A stretch of 10,350 bases of DNA from an uncultured Caryophanales bacterium (GTDB lineage Bacteria > Bacillota_I > Bacilli_A > RFN20 > CAG-826). Both the position numbers and the translations under genes were made by a program. The notes beneath the pieces were generated by a model. The model ran no database searches. It had not been told where the DNA came from and saw nothing but the letters and a program-made list of their open reading frames with translations. Below, in pieces: positions 1 through 7,176 of the stretch. The DNA lies in contig CAMJAG010000035.1 of the NCBI GenBank assembly GCA_946403545.1, positions 1-10,350 of the forward strand, read 5' to 3'. How positions within the stretch are numbered: position 1 is the first letter of the stretch; every line of letters starts with the position of its first letter.

Positions 1-945
1 AAACGTGGTATGCCACGTCCTCGTCCTCCATTCCCAGCAGTTAAAGGTTTATGGGGTTGCCCATCAGTTGTTAACAACGTTGAAACACTCGCATGTGTCC
101 CATTCATCTTAAGAGAAGGTTGGGAAAAATTCGCTGCTATTGGTACAGCAGATACTAAGGGTACAAAGGTCTTCGCTTTAGGTGGCAAGATCAATAACGT
201 CGGCTTAGTTGAAGTTCCAATGGGCACAACATTAAGACAATTAATCTATGATATCGGTGGTGGTATCCCTGGTGGAAAGAAATTCAAAGCTATCCAAACA
301 GGTGGTCCTTCCGGTGGATGTTTAACAGAAAAAGACTTAGATACTCCAATTGACTTCGGTAGCTTAGTCGCTGCAGGCTCTATGATGGGTTCTGGTGGTG
401 CTATTGTTATGGACGAAGACAACTGTATGGTTGACGTCGCTAAATTCTATATGACATTCATCTGTGACGAATCATGTGGTAAATGTTCACCATGTAGAAT
501 TGGTACAAAGAGATGCTTAGATATCTTAACTAAGATCTGTGATGGTAAAGGTGAACCAAAAGACTTAGAAGACTTAAAAGAATTATCTAATGTTATTAGA
601 AATAACTCCTTATGTGCTTTAGGTCAAACTGCTACTAACCCAATTCTTTCAACAATGAAAGCATTCCCAGAAGAATACAAAGCTCACGTTGTTGATCATA
701 AATGTCCAGCACATGTTTGTAAGAACATGATGGAATACTACATTGAACCAAGTAAATGTATCGGTTGTGGACTCTGTTCACGTAACTGTCCAGTTAACGC
801 TATCGCTCCTGGCGATCAACCAGCTAAATTACCAAATGGTAAAGAATTACCTGGTAAATTCGTTAACGTTATCGATCCACAAAAATGTATCAAATGTGGT
901 TCCTGTATGTCAGGATGCCGTCTTGGTGCAATTGTTAAAAGATAA
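1..945 (+). CDS. hydB: NuoF/HydB-like subunit of [FeFe] hydrogenase, 5'-truncated by window edge
   Basis: This is the C-terminal 314 residues of the NADH-binding flavoprotein subunit of a multimeric hydrogenase. The frame is open from base 1 (K-R-G-M-P-R-P-R-P-P-F-P), and that run is internal in NuoF/HydB/HndC proteins, so the Met at 10 is not the start; the FMN/NADH domain lies upstream. Visible in order: the remainder of the NuoF core with GLWG and NNVET, an SLBB-like segment, the NuoF 4Fe-4S motif ESCGKCSPCR (469-498) with a fourth Cys near 613, then two ferredoxin clusters CIGCGLCSRNC (757-789) and CIKCGSCMSGC (886-918). The family passes electrons between NAD(P)H, FMN and Fe-S clusters in the cytoplasm. 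hydA follows 18 bases downstream, so the two are cotranscribed. The ferredoxin tail separates it from plain complex I NuoF. The choice between HydB (bifurcating) and HndC (NADP-linked) is not settled by sequence alone. Confidence 0.93.
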   Translation, partial: KRGMPRPRPPFPAVKGLWGCPSVVNNVETLACVPFILREGWEKFAAIGTADTKGTKVFALGGKINNVGLVEVPMGTTLRQLIYDIGGGIPGGKKFKAIQTGGPSGGCLTEKDLDTPIDFGSLVAAGSMMGSGGAIVMDEDNCMVDVAKFYMTFICDESCGKCSPCRIGTKRCLDILTKICDGKGEPKDLEDLKELSNVIRNNSLCALGQTATNPILSTMKAFPEEYKAHVVDHKCPAHVCKNMMEYYIEPSKCIGCGLCSRNCPVNAIAPGDQPAKLPNGKELPGKFVNVIDPQKCIKCGSCMSGCRLGAIVKR

Positions 946-963
946 TAAGGGAGGAAGTAGATT

Positions 964-2718
964 ATGGCATTAGTAAACATTAAAATTAATGGTCAACCAT
1001 ATCAAGTCGAAGCAGGTCTTACTGTTTTAGAAGCTGCTAGAGCATGTGGTTATGAAATTCCTTCTTTATGTGCTTTCAATCATGGTAAATGCTCTTTAGC
1101 AAGCTGCCGTGTTTGTTTAGTAGAAGTAGTAGGCGCTAGAGGTTTAGTAGCTTCTTGTGTTTACCCAGTTAACGAAGGTATGGAAATCATTACTAACTCT
1201 CCAAAAGCTGTTGAAGCTCGTAGAGCTAGTGTTGAATTAATTCTTTCCAACCATGAAAAGAATTGTCTCCAATGTCCAAAGAATGGTCATTGTGAATTAT
1301 TACACGTCGCTGAAATGGTCGGTGCTAGAGACCAAAAATACGTTGGCGAAATGACTGAAAAGACAGTCGATGAAGTCGCTCCTGGTATTATCAGAAATAC
1401 TGCTAAATGTATTCTTTGTGGACGTTGTATTGAAAGATGTAAAGAAGCACAAGGTATTTCAATCTTAGGATTTGAAAACCGTGGCTTTAGAACAATCGTT
1501 GCTCCTGTTCAAAATAGAAGCTTCGCTGAATCTCCATGTATGCAATGTGGACAATGTGTCAACGTATGTCCTACAGGCGCATTAATGGAAAAGAGCGAAA
1601 TCGAAAAAGTCGATGAAGCTTTCAAAGCAGGAAAGAAAGTTATCGTTCAAACTGCTCCAGCAGTCAGAGCTGCTATTGCAGAAGAATTCGGTGCTAAGAT
1701 TGGTACTGCAGGAACAGGTAAAATGGTTGCTGCATTACATAGATTAGGTTTCTACAGAGTTTTTGATACAAACTTTGCAGCAGACTTAACAATTATGGAA
1801 GAAGGCTATGAATTAATTCATAGAATTAAAAATGGTGGTGTTCTTCCACAAATCACATCCTGTTCTCCAGGATGGATCAACTACATGGAATACTTCTATC
1901 CAGAAATTATTCCAAACATCTCTACATGTAAGTCCCCACATATGATGATGGGTGCAATCATTAAATCTTACTATGCAGAGAAAAATGGCATTGATCCAAA
2001 AGACATCTTTGTAGTCTCCATCATGCCATGTACTGCTAAGAAATATGAACGTCAAAGACCTGAAATGGCTAATGATGTTGATGCAGTCTTAACTACACGT
2101 GAACTCGCTAAGATGATTAAACGTGCTGGTATCAACTGGAATAAACTTCCAGAAGAAGAATTTGATAATGATTTATTAGGCGAATATACTGGTGCTGGTG
2201 TTATCTTCGGTGTCACTGGTGGTGTTATGGAAGCTGCTTTAAGAACTGCTTACTTTGTCTTAAAAGGCAAAGAATATCCATTAGTTAACTTCCAAGAAGT
2301 TCGTGGATTAGAAGGCGTTAAAGAAGCTGAAATTAAAGAACTTGGTATCAAAGTTGCTGTAACAAGTGGTATGAAAAACGCTAAACCATTATTAGATGCA
2401 GTCAAAGCTGGTACATCTCCATATGCATTTATTGAAGTTATGGGTTGCCCAGGTGGATGTATCAATGGTGGTGGTCAACCATATGTTCACCCAACATTAT
2501 TACCAAACGAAGACGCTGATATCTTAGATACATATCGCGCTAAACGTGCTAGTGTCTTATATAGTGAAGACGAAAGACAAGTCTTACGTCAATCTCACAA
2601 CAATAAAGACATTCAAAAACTTTATAAGGAATATTTAGGCGAACCATTAAGTGAAAAGAGCGAAGCTCTCTTACATACTCACTACAATGCTAACCGCGAA
2701 AAATATCCTAATAAATAG
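964..2718 (+). CDS. hydA: [FeFe] hydrogenase catalytic subunit, HndD/HydA type
   Basis: Catalyses reversible H2 formation and oxidation; with the upstream HydB-like subunit it should exchange electrons with NAD(P)H and probably ferredoxin. The 584 residues show the full modular layout: an N-terminal [2Fe-2S] domain (C36, C48, C51, C65); the His-Cys3 cluster (H97, C101, C104, C110); two [4Fe-4S] ferredoxin motifs (C149/152/155/159 and C192/195/198/202); then the H-cluster domain with L1 TSCSPGW (298-304), L2 MPCTAKK (354-360) and L3 EVMGCPGGCINGGGQP (491-506). A small-subunit-like tail follows to residue 584. The start at 964 has a strong AAGGGAGG site 9 bases upstream. L1 has Ser where the clostridial prototype has a second Cys; I believe this is usual in HndD-type enzymes. 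Codons are strongly biased to preferred forms, suggesting high expression. The gene ends at a strong terminator. The maturases HydE, HydF and HydG are not in the window. Confidence 0.97.
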   Translation: MALVNIKINGQPYQVEAGLTVLEAARACGYEIPSLCAFNHGKCSLASCRVCLVEVVGARGLVASCVYPVNEGMEIITNSPKAVEARRASVELILSNHEKNCLQCPKNGHCELLHVAEMVGARDQKYVGEMTEKTVDEVAPGIIRNTAKCILCGRCIERCKEAQGISILGFENRGFRTIVAPVQNRSFAESPCMQCGQCVNVCPTGALMEKSEIEKVDEAFKAGKKVIVQTAPAVRAAIAEEFGAKIGTAGTGKMVAALHRLGFYRVFDTNFAADLTIMEEGYELIHRIKNGGVLPQITSCSPGWINYMEYFYPEIIPNISTCKSPHMMMGAIIKSYYAEKNGIDPKDIFVVSIMPCTAKKYERQRPEMANDVDAVLTTRELAKMIKRAGINWNKLPEEEFDNDLLGEYTGAGVIFGVTGGVMEAALRTAYFVLKGKEYPLVNFQEVRGLEGVKEAEIKELGIKVAVTSGMKNAKPLLDAVKAGTSPYAFIEVMGCPGGCINGGGQPYVHPTLLPNEDADILDTYRAKRASVLYSEDERQVLRQSHNNKDIQKLYKEYLGEPLSEKSEALLHTHYNANREKYPNK

Positions 2719-2728
2719 TTAGCAATTT

Positions 2729-2761
2729 GGGGCGGGTTAAATATAAACCTGCCCCTTTTTT
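2729..2761 (+). terminator. Rho-independent terminator after the hydrogenase genes
   Basis: A GC-rich 10-bp stem (GGGGCGGGTT at 2729-2738 pairing with AACCTGCCCC at 2746-2755, one G-U pair) with a 7-base AT loop is followed directly by six T (2756-2761). It begins 10 bases after the hydA stop. In this AT-rich sequence the stem is a striking GC island, and it separates the hydrogenase unit from the cysS unit. Confidence 0.95.
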
Positions 2762-2791
2762 CCAAAATGCAAATAGAAGGATAATATTATT

Positions 2792-4132
2792 ATGATGAAA
2801 GTAAACTTCTACAATTCATTAACAAACAAAGTTGAAGAATTTATTCCTCAAACTCCTGGTAAAGTAACCATGTATGTCTGCGGACCTACAGTTTATAACT
2901 ATCCTCATGTTGGTAATATGAGACCAGTAGTGGTTTTTGATACGCTTAGAAGATTTCTTACTTACATTGGATATGATGTTACTTATGTCTCTAACTATAC
3001 AGATGTAGATGATAAAATCATCAAGGCATCTATACAAGAAGGAAAGACAGAAAAAGAATTAACAGAATTCTATATCAAAGAATTTGAAAAGAATATTAAG
3101 GCTATGGGATGCCAAATCCCAAGCATTACTCCTAAAGTAACAGAGTATATTAATAAGATTATCGATTATATTGGTAAATTAATCGAATTAGGCGCTGCTT
3201 ATGAAGTAGATGGAGATGTTTACTTTAGAGTAAGCAAAATCAAAGACTATGGCGCTTTAAGTGGCATTGTCGTTGATGATTTAATCGCAGGCGCAAGAGT
3301 AGAAGAGAATTCTAAAAAAGAATCTCCACTAGATTTTGCACTTTGGAAAAAAACAGATGTCGGAATTAAATGGAAAACTCCTTGGGGAGAAGGTAGACCA
3401 GGATGGCACACAGAATGTTGTGTCATGATTGACACTATCTTTGATAGACATATGATTGATATCCATGGTGGTGGATATGATCTTAAATTCCCACATCATG
3501 AAAATGAAATTGCTCAAGCAGAAGCAATGAATGGTAATAAGATTGCTAAATATTGGATGCATAATGCATTTATTAACTTTAATAATGAAAAGATGTCTAA
3601 ATCTTTAGGTAATGTTGTTTACGCTAAAGACTTAATAGCACAAAATGGTGGTGCTGTTTCTAGATTAGTTATCTTAAACGCTCATTATAGACAACCAGTT
3701 AACTTTACAGATGACACTTTAAGTGCTGCTGCTCAAGAAGTTAAAAAGATTCAAGCAGCAGTTTCTCAAGTAGCGCTTCAACTCCAAGTTAATGGTGTTG
3801 ATATGTCTAAAGGACAACCAAAATACATTCAACCTTTCTTAGATGCTATGGCAGATGATTTAAATACCGCTAACGCATTAGCACATCTTTATAGTGTTAT
3901 TAAAGATATGAATCAAGCAATTAGAACTAGAGAAATAGACTTTAATAACTTAAATGATTTATTTAAATCAGTTAATGATATGCTTTATGTATTAGGTTTA
4001 GATATTCCATTTAAAGTATTATCTGATGAAGATAAAGCGTTATATAAAGCATATCTAGAAAGTAAAGCTAACAAAGACTTTGCTAAGTCTGATGAAATTA
4101 GACAAGAATTAATCGCTAAAGGAATAATGTAA
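2792..4132 (+). CDS. cysS: cysteinyl-tRNA synthetase
   Basis: Charges tRNA-Cys with cysteine using ATP; cytoplasmic class I synthetase. The signature CGPTVYNYPHVGN (30-42) holds the HIGH-equivalent PHVGN, and KMSKS is at 267-271. The zinc ligands expected from the E. coli enzyme are present: C30, C209 in GWHTEC, H235 and E239 in FPHHENE. Two adjacent ATGs occur; the first (2792) is chosen because AGAAGGA (2775-2781) is 10 bases upstream. At 446 residues it is slightly short: it stops at DEIRQELIAKGIM, where most homologues continue with a short tail containing a DTPxG motif. The TAA overlaps the rlmB ATG by one base, so this looks like genuine trimming rather than a sequencing error. No clear promoter is visible between the preceding terminator and the ribosome binding site. 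In Bacillus, mrnC (Mini-RNase III) lies between cysS and rlmB; here it is absent. Confidence 0.97.
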   Translation: MMKVNFYNSLTNKVEEFIPQTPGKVTMYVCGPTVYNYPHVGNMRPVVVFDTLRRFLTYIGYDVTYVSNYTDVDDKIIKASIQEGKTEKELTEFYIKEFEKNIKAMGCQIPSITPKVTEYINKIIDYIGKLIELGAAYEVDGDVYFRVSKIKDYGALSGIVVDDLIAGARVEENSKKESPLDFALWKKTDVGIKWKTPWGEGRPGWHTECCVMIDTIFDRHMIDIHGGGYDLKFPHHENEIAQAEAMNGNKIAKYWMHNAFINFNNEKMSKSLGNVVYAKDLIAQNGGAVSRLVILNAHYRQPVNFTDDTLSAAAQEVKKIQAAVSQVALQLQVNGVDMSKGQPKYIQPFLDAMADDLNTANALAHLYSVIKDMNQAIRTREIDFNNLNDLFKSVNDMLYVLGLDIPFKVLSDEDKALYKAYLESKANKDFAKSDEIRQELIAKGIM

Positions 4133-4854
4133 TGGCTATTGATAAGAACAACCTTATATATGGTAGAAACCCTATAAAAGAAGCCCTTAAAGCAAATAAG
4201 GTTGTTTCATTATATATGATTAACAATTTCTCACATGAAGAAATCCTATCATTAATTGAAAAAAGCCATGTAAAAGTCAATTATGTTAGTGTTAAAGAAC
4301 TTGATAACATGTGTGGTGGAGTCCATCAAGGAATCGCTGGTGTTATTAAGCCATATCAATATGTAAGTGTAGAAGAAATCATTAATACACCAAGTAAAGT
4401 AGAAGGAAAACCTCCAGTTATCCTTTTATTAGATGGTATTAATGATCCTCATAATTTAGGCGCTATATTAAGAAGCGCTGATATATTTGGTGTTAGTGGT
4501 GTTATCATCCCTAAACACAATCAAGTTATGCTAAATGCAACTGTCGCTAAAACGTCAGCAGGAGCAATTAACTTTGTGCCAGTTGCAATTGCAAATAATC
4601 TAAATCAATGCATAGCTCTTCTAAAGAAGAAAGGGTTCTGGATTGTATCCGCTGATGGTAGTGGTAACACTAACTATCAAGATATTAATTATGATTTCCC
4701 AGTTGGTTTAGTAGTGGGTTCTGAAGGAGAAGGCATATCTTCTTTAGTGCTCAAGAATTCAGACTACATTGTGAAGATTCCAATGTATGGAAAAGTGAAT
4801 TCTCTTAACGCATCCGTCGCCGCAGGTATATTCCTCTCCTATATAAGAAAATAG
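4132..4854 (+). CDS. rlmB: 23S rRNA 2'-O-methyltransferase RlmB/TrmH family (SpoU)
   Basis: An S-adenosylmethionine-dependent 2'-O-ribose methyltransferase of the SpoU/TrmH (SPOUT knot) family; the RlmB subgroup methylates a guanosine of 23S rRNA. An N-terminal substrate-binding domain (about 6-75, with YGRNPIKEAL and CGGVHQGIAG) precedes the catalytic domain. The three SpoU motifs are intact: motif 1 DGINDPHNLGAILRSAD (101-117; N108, R114), motif 2 VVGSEGEG (194-201) and motif 3 IPMYGKVNSLNASVA (216-230). The length of 240 is normal. The start overlaps the cysS stop as TAATG, with AAAGGA (4118-4123) inside the end of cysS as ribosome binding site. Assignment to RlmB rather than another TrmH-type enzyme rests on the N-terminal domain and on the cysS neighbour; the exact target nucleotide is inferred. 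Confidence 0.93.
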   Translation: MAIDKNNLIYGRNPIKEALKANKVVSLYMINNFSHEEILSLIEKSHVKVNYVSVKELDNMCGGVHQGIAGVIKPYQYVSVEEIINTPSKVEGKPPVILLLDGINDPHNLGAILRSADIFGVSGVIIPKHNQVMLNATVAKTSAGAINFVPVAIANNLNQCIALLKKKGFWIVSADGSGNTNYQDINYDFPVGLVVGSEGEGISSLVLKNSDYIVKIPMYGKVNSLNASVAAGIFLSYIRK

Positions 4855-4858
4855 GGAG
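4854..4858 (+). promoter_or_regulatory. Unusually tight ribosome binding site of the sigma-like gene
   Basis: GGGAG overlaps the last base of the rlmB TAG and leaves only two bases before the ATG at 4861. The frame upstream of this ATG is closed by the rlmB TAG in the same frame, and the next in-frame ATG is at residue 90, so the start is well fixed. The cramped spacing suggests weak initiation or translational coupling to rlmB. Confidence 0.6.
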
Positions 4859-4860
4859 AT

Positions 4861-5475
4861 ATGATAACTATTAATCAATTAAAAGATGATGAAGCCATCT
4901 TCTTTTTGTCGCTGCATAGCGATCAGGCAAAAAGGAAACTAAAGAAAAAGTACGAGTTTAAATCAAGACTACTAGTACTCGATATTTTAGCTAGATATCC
5001 AAGTGTAGTTAATGTAAGAGGAGCATTATTAAATACTTGTTTAGCAGCTTTTAAGAGCACTATTGAAAAAGTTGATTTAAGAAACGCAAATGTATCCTCA
5101 TATTGGAAAGCAACCTGCTTAAATGGAATGAGAGATATAATTGCTAAAGAAATAAAATCTGTATCTAATACTATATCTTTAGATAGACAAGTTAATCTCA
5201 AAGATTGTGAAACTTCTCTTTTAGAAATCATACCTAGTACATCTACAAAACCCACTTTAAAAGTGGACATAGAACAAGTTGAAAAAGCATTAAAAGAAGC
5301 GGGTTTTGATAAGGATTTTGATGAGAAAAACATATTCAATGAGTATCTAAAAGGCAAGACATATAAGATGCTTTCTTATGAGTTTCCTGACTACTCAAAA
5401 AGTAAGATTTTTAGGATAGTAAAATCATATAAAGATTTGATAAAAAGTAAACTCGGTTATAGCAAGAGAAAATAG
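4861..5475 (+). CDS. divergent small sigma-70-family-like protein in the sigH position
   Basis: A 204-residue protein with no clear standard name. Its architecture fits a minimal sigma factor with regions 2 and 4. Residues 12-112 resemble region 2: a helical stretch, FKSTIEKVD, then SYWKATCLNGMRDIIAKEIK leading into TISLDRQVN, which recalls the SigH pattern FAxLCIxRQIIxAIK leading into SLDKPI. After a linker (about 113-133), residues 134-198 resemble region 4 with a helix-turn-helix over KGKTYKMLSYEFPDYSKSKIFRIVKSYKDLI. It directly follows cysS-rlmB, the slot of sigH in Bacillus (yacP is missing here). If right, it would direct RNA polymerase to a special promoter set. Many usually conserved region 2 residues are replaced, so it could be decayed or specialised. 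Codon use is richer in ATA and CTA than in hydA, fitting low expression. The sigma call rests on motif memory plus synteny. Confidence 0.62.
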   Translation: MITINQLKDDEAIFFLSLHSDQAKRKLKKKYEFKSRLLVLDILARYPSVVNVRGALLNTCLAAFKSTIEKVDLRNANVSSYWKATCLNGMRDIIAKEIKSVSNTISLDRQVNLKDCETSLLEIIPSTSTKPTLKVDIEQVEKALKEAGFDKDFDEKNIFNEYLKGKTYKMLSYEFPDYSKSKIFRIVKSYKDLIKSKLGYSKRK

Positions 5476-5490
5476 AAAAATATATTTTTC
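5475..5490. repeat. Perfect AT-rich 16-bp palindrome upstream of ecfA1
   Basis: GAAAAATATATTTTTC reads the same on both strands, beginning at the last base of the sigma-like gene's stop codon. Flanking bases extend the symmetry imperfectly on both sides (about 5466-5499). It covers roughly -40 to -25 of the predicted ecfA1 promoter, where a repressor or activator could bind. Made almost only of A-T pairs, it could also be a chance feature of an AT-rich spacer, and it is too weak to be a convincing terminator. Confidence 0.5.
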
Positions 5491-5499
5491 AATTTCTTG

Positions 5500-5508
5500 T
5501 GATATAAT
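5500..5508 (+). promoter_or_regulatory. Extended -10 promoter of the ecfA1-ecfA2-ecfT-truA unit
   Basis: TGATATAAT is a perfect extended -10 element (TGn plus the consensus TATAAT at 5503-5508). No good -35 is found at 17 bp spacing (an AT-only hexamer near 5480-5485), which extended -10 promoters tolerate. Transcription would be expected about 7 bases downstream, at 5515-5516, which is the first base of the ecfA1 GTG or the base before it. Confidence 0.7.
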
Positions 5509-5515
5509 ATGGCAC

Positions 5516-6334
5516 GTGAATATAATCGAAGTCAAAAATCTAACATACTCTTACTCAGAGGAACAAATTAACACATTACATAACGTTAATCTCACTATTA
5601 AAAGAGGGGATTATGTTTCCATATTAGGTCATAATGGTTCAGGTAAATCTACTCTAGCGAAAGTCATTATGGGATTATGCCCAAATTATCAAGGCACAAT
5701 TACTATTAATGGCAAGGAACTAAACAAAGAAAACTTAGCAGCGATAAGAAAAGATATCGTTATGGTTTTCCAAAACCCTGATAACCAATTCATTGGCGCA
5801 ACAGTGGAAGATGATATTGCCTTTGGTTTAGAAAACGCTCAAGTTCCACATAAAGAAATGAGGGACATCATTTTAGACTACGCAAATAAGGTTGGTATGT
5901 CTAATTATCTAGATAAAGAACCAAGCAATCTTTCTGGTGGACAAAAACAACGTGTTGCTATCGCTGGTGTTTTAGCGCTTAACCCAAAGATTATTATTTT
6001 CGATGAATCTACATCAATGTTAGATCCAAAAGGCAAAAAAGAAATCTATGGTTTAATTTCACTTCTAAAGAAAAATAACCCAGATTTAACAGTAATTTCG
6101 ATTACCCATGATATTGAAGAAGCTTATTTAAGTGACTACATAGTAGTAATGAATCATGGTGAAGTTATAAAAGAAGGCACACCTAATGAAGTCTTAAAGA
6201 ACGCTAGTGAATTAGCAAAACAAAACTTAGATGTTCCTTTCCAAGTCAAACTTATAGATGCTCTTAATAAGAGTGGCTTTGATATTAAAGAAGATGCTTC
6301 TTTAGAAGAAGTAGGAGATATAGTATGTCGATAA
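5516..6334 (+). CDS. ecfA1: ECF transporter ATPase EcfA1
   Basis: One of two ATPases of the energy-coupling factor importer, which pairs with EcfA2 and EcfT on the inner face of the membrane to drive uptake by exchangeable S components (vitamins, Ni/Co). ABC motifs are complete: Walker A GHNGSGKST (38-46), Q-loop Q86, signature LSGGQKQR (139-146), Walker B IIIFDE (159-164, catalytic E164) and switch H198. The length of 272 is usual. The GTG start is chosen because it begins the conserved NIIEVKNLTYSY segment and no other start codon lies nearby in frame. It has no Shine-Dalgarno; the preceding bases are instead a TATAAT promoter, which suggests leaderless translation. The out-of-frame ATG at 5509 opens only about 20 codons. 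It overlaps ecfA2 by 10 bases. In many Firmicutes rplQ precedes ecfA1; here the sigma-like gene does. Confidence 0.95.
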   Translation: MNIIEVKNLTYSYSEEQINTLHNVNLTIKRGDYVSILGHNGSGKSTLAKVIMGLCPNYQGTITINGKELNKENLAAIRKDIVMVFQNPDNQFIGATVEDDIAFGLENAQVPHKEMRDIILDYANKVGMSNYLDKEPSNLSGGQKQRVAIAGVLALNPKIIIFDESTSMLDPKGKKEIYGLISLLKKNNPDLTVISITHDIEEAYLSDYIVVMNHGEVIKEGTPNEVLKNASELAKQNLDVPFQVKLIDALNKSGFDIKEDASLEEVGDIVCR

Positions 6335-7176
6335 AAGTAGAAAATGTATCTTTTACATACTCTAAAAAGACTCCTAATTCTTATGAAGCACTTCACAATG
6401 TTTCTTTAGAAATTAAAAAGAATTCTATCACAGGAATTGTGGGTCATACTGGAAGTGGTAAGTCCACTTTAGTCCAGATGTTTAATGGTTTGTTAAAACC
6501 TGAAACAGGCACAATTACTGTTGATGATTTTGTTATTGATTCAAAACAAAAGAAAATTAAAAATGTGAAACAACTTAGGAAACATGTAGGCCTTGTATTC
6601 CAGTTCCCTGAATATCAATTATTTGATGAAACAGTGGAGAAAGACGTATCTTTTGGTCCTAAAAACTTTGGAATGAATAATATTGATGCTTTAAATAAAG
6701 CTCATGAAGCATTAGCGATGATGGGCATAGATGAAACCTACTACAAACGTTCGCCATTCGAACTCAGCGGTGGAGAAAAACGTAAAGTCGCTTTAGCAGG
6801 TATTCTTGCTATTGACCCAGATATCTTAATACTAGATGAACCTACTGCAGGATTAGATCCTAAGTCTTCGTTAGAAGTCTTAACATTAGTAGAAAAACTC
6901 CATGAACAAGGTAAAACTATCGTAATTATTACTCACGATATGGATTTACTGTTTAGATATTGTGACCATGTAGTATTACTCAAAGATGGTAATGTAGCGT
7001 TTGATGGAAAACCAGAAAACTTATTCCAAAAGAATATTGATGATTTATCAATTGATGTTCCTAAGATTTATCAATTCTTAGACATTCTTAAAAAGAAGGG
7101 ATTAGATTTATCTAAAGAGAACATAAGAAGTGTTGATGAATTAGTTAAGGTATTAACCGAAAGAAGGAAGAAATAA
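6325..7176 (+). CDS. ecfA2: ECF transporter ATPase EcfA2
   Basis: Second ATPase of the ECF module, forming the asymmetric EcfA1-EcfA2 dimer that couples ATP hydrolysis to movement of the S component. Motifs: Walker A GHTGSGKST (40-48), Q-loop Q93 in VFQFPEYQLF (the FPEYQLF segment is typical of EcfA2), signature LSGGEKRK (147-154), Walker B ILILDE (167-172, E172) and switch H204. The C-terminal region (about 230-283) matches the usual EcfA2 extension, and the length of 283 is normal. The start at 6325 lies inside the end of ecfA1, with AGGAG (6313-6317) 7 bases upstream, so translation is probably coupled to ecfA1. The stop overlaps the ecfT ATG by one base. Confidence 0.96.
   Translation: MSIKVENVSFTYSKKTPNSYEALHNVSLEIKKNSITGIVGHTGSGKSTLVQMFNGLLKPETGTITVDDFVIDSKQKKIKNVKQLRKHVGLVFQFPEYQLFDETVEKDVSFGPKNFGMNNIDALNKAHEALAMMGIDETYYKRSPFELSGGEKRKVALAGILAIDPDILILDEPTAGLDPKSSLEVLTLVEKLHEQGKTIVIITHDMDLLFRYCDHVVLLKDGNVAFDGKPENLFQKNIDDLSIDVPKIYQFLDILKKKGLDLSKENIRSVDELVKVLTERRKK

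Noticed and set aside
743..973. 76-residue plus-strand frame overlapping the end of the HydB gene
   Set aside because: It shifts frame across the conserved ferredoxin clusters, has no recognisable content, and lies under a clearly coding frame.
2771..2791. GATAAT at 2780-2785 as a -10 that would make cysS leaderless too
   Set aside because: It overlaps a well-spaced AGAAGGA ribosome binding site and has no supporting extended -10 or -35, so a leadered transcript is more likely.
4923..5357. 144-residue open frame on the minus strand, antisense to the sigma-like gene
   Set aside because: No ribosome binding site or family motif; it is low-complexity Ser/Leu/Phe sequence, as expected from the complement of a Lys/Glu/Asp-rich gene.
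5509..5571. ATG at 5509 as a possible start near ecfA1
   Set aside because: It is out of frame with ecfA1 and reaches a stop after about 20 codons with no ribosome binding site.
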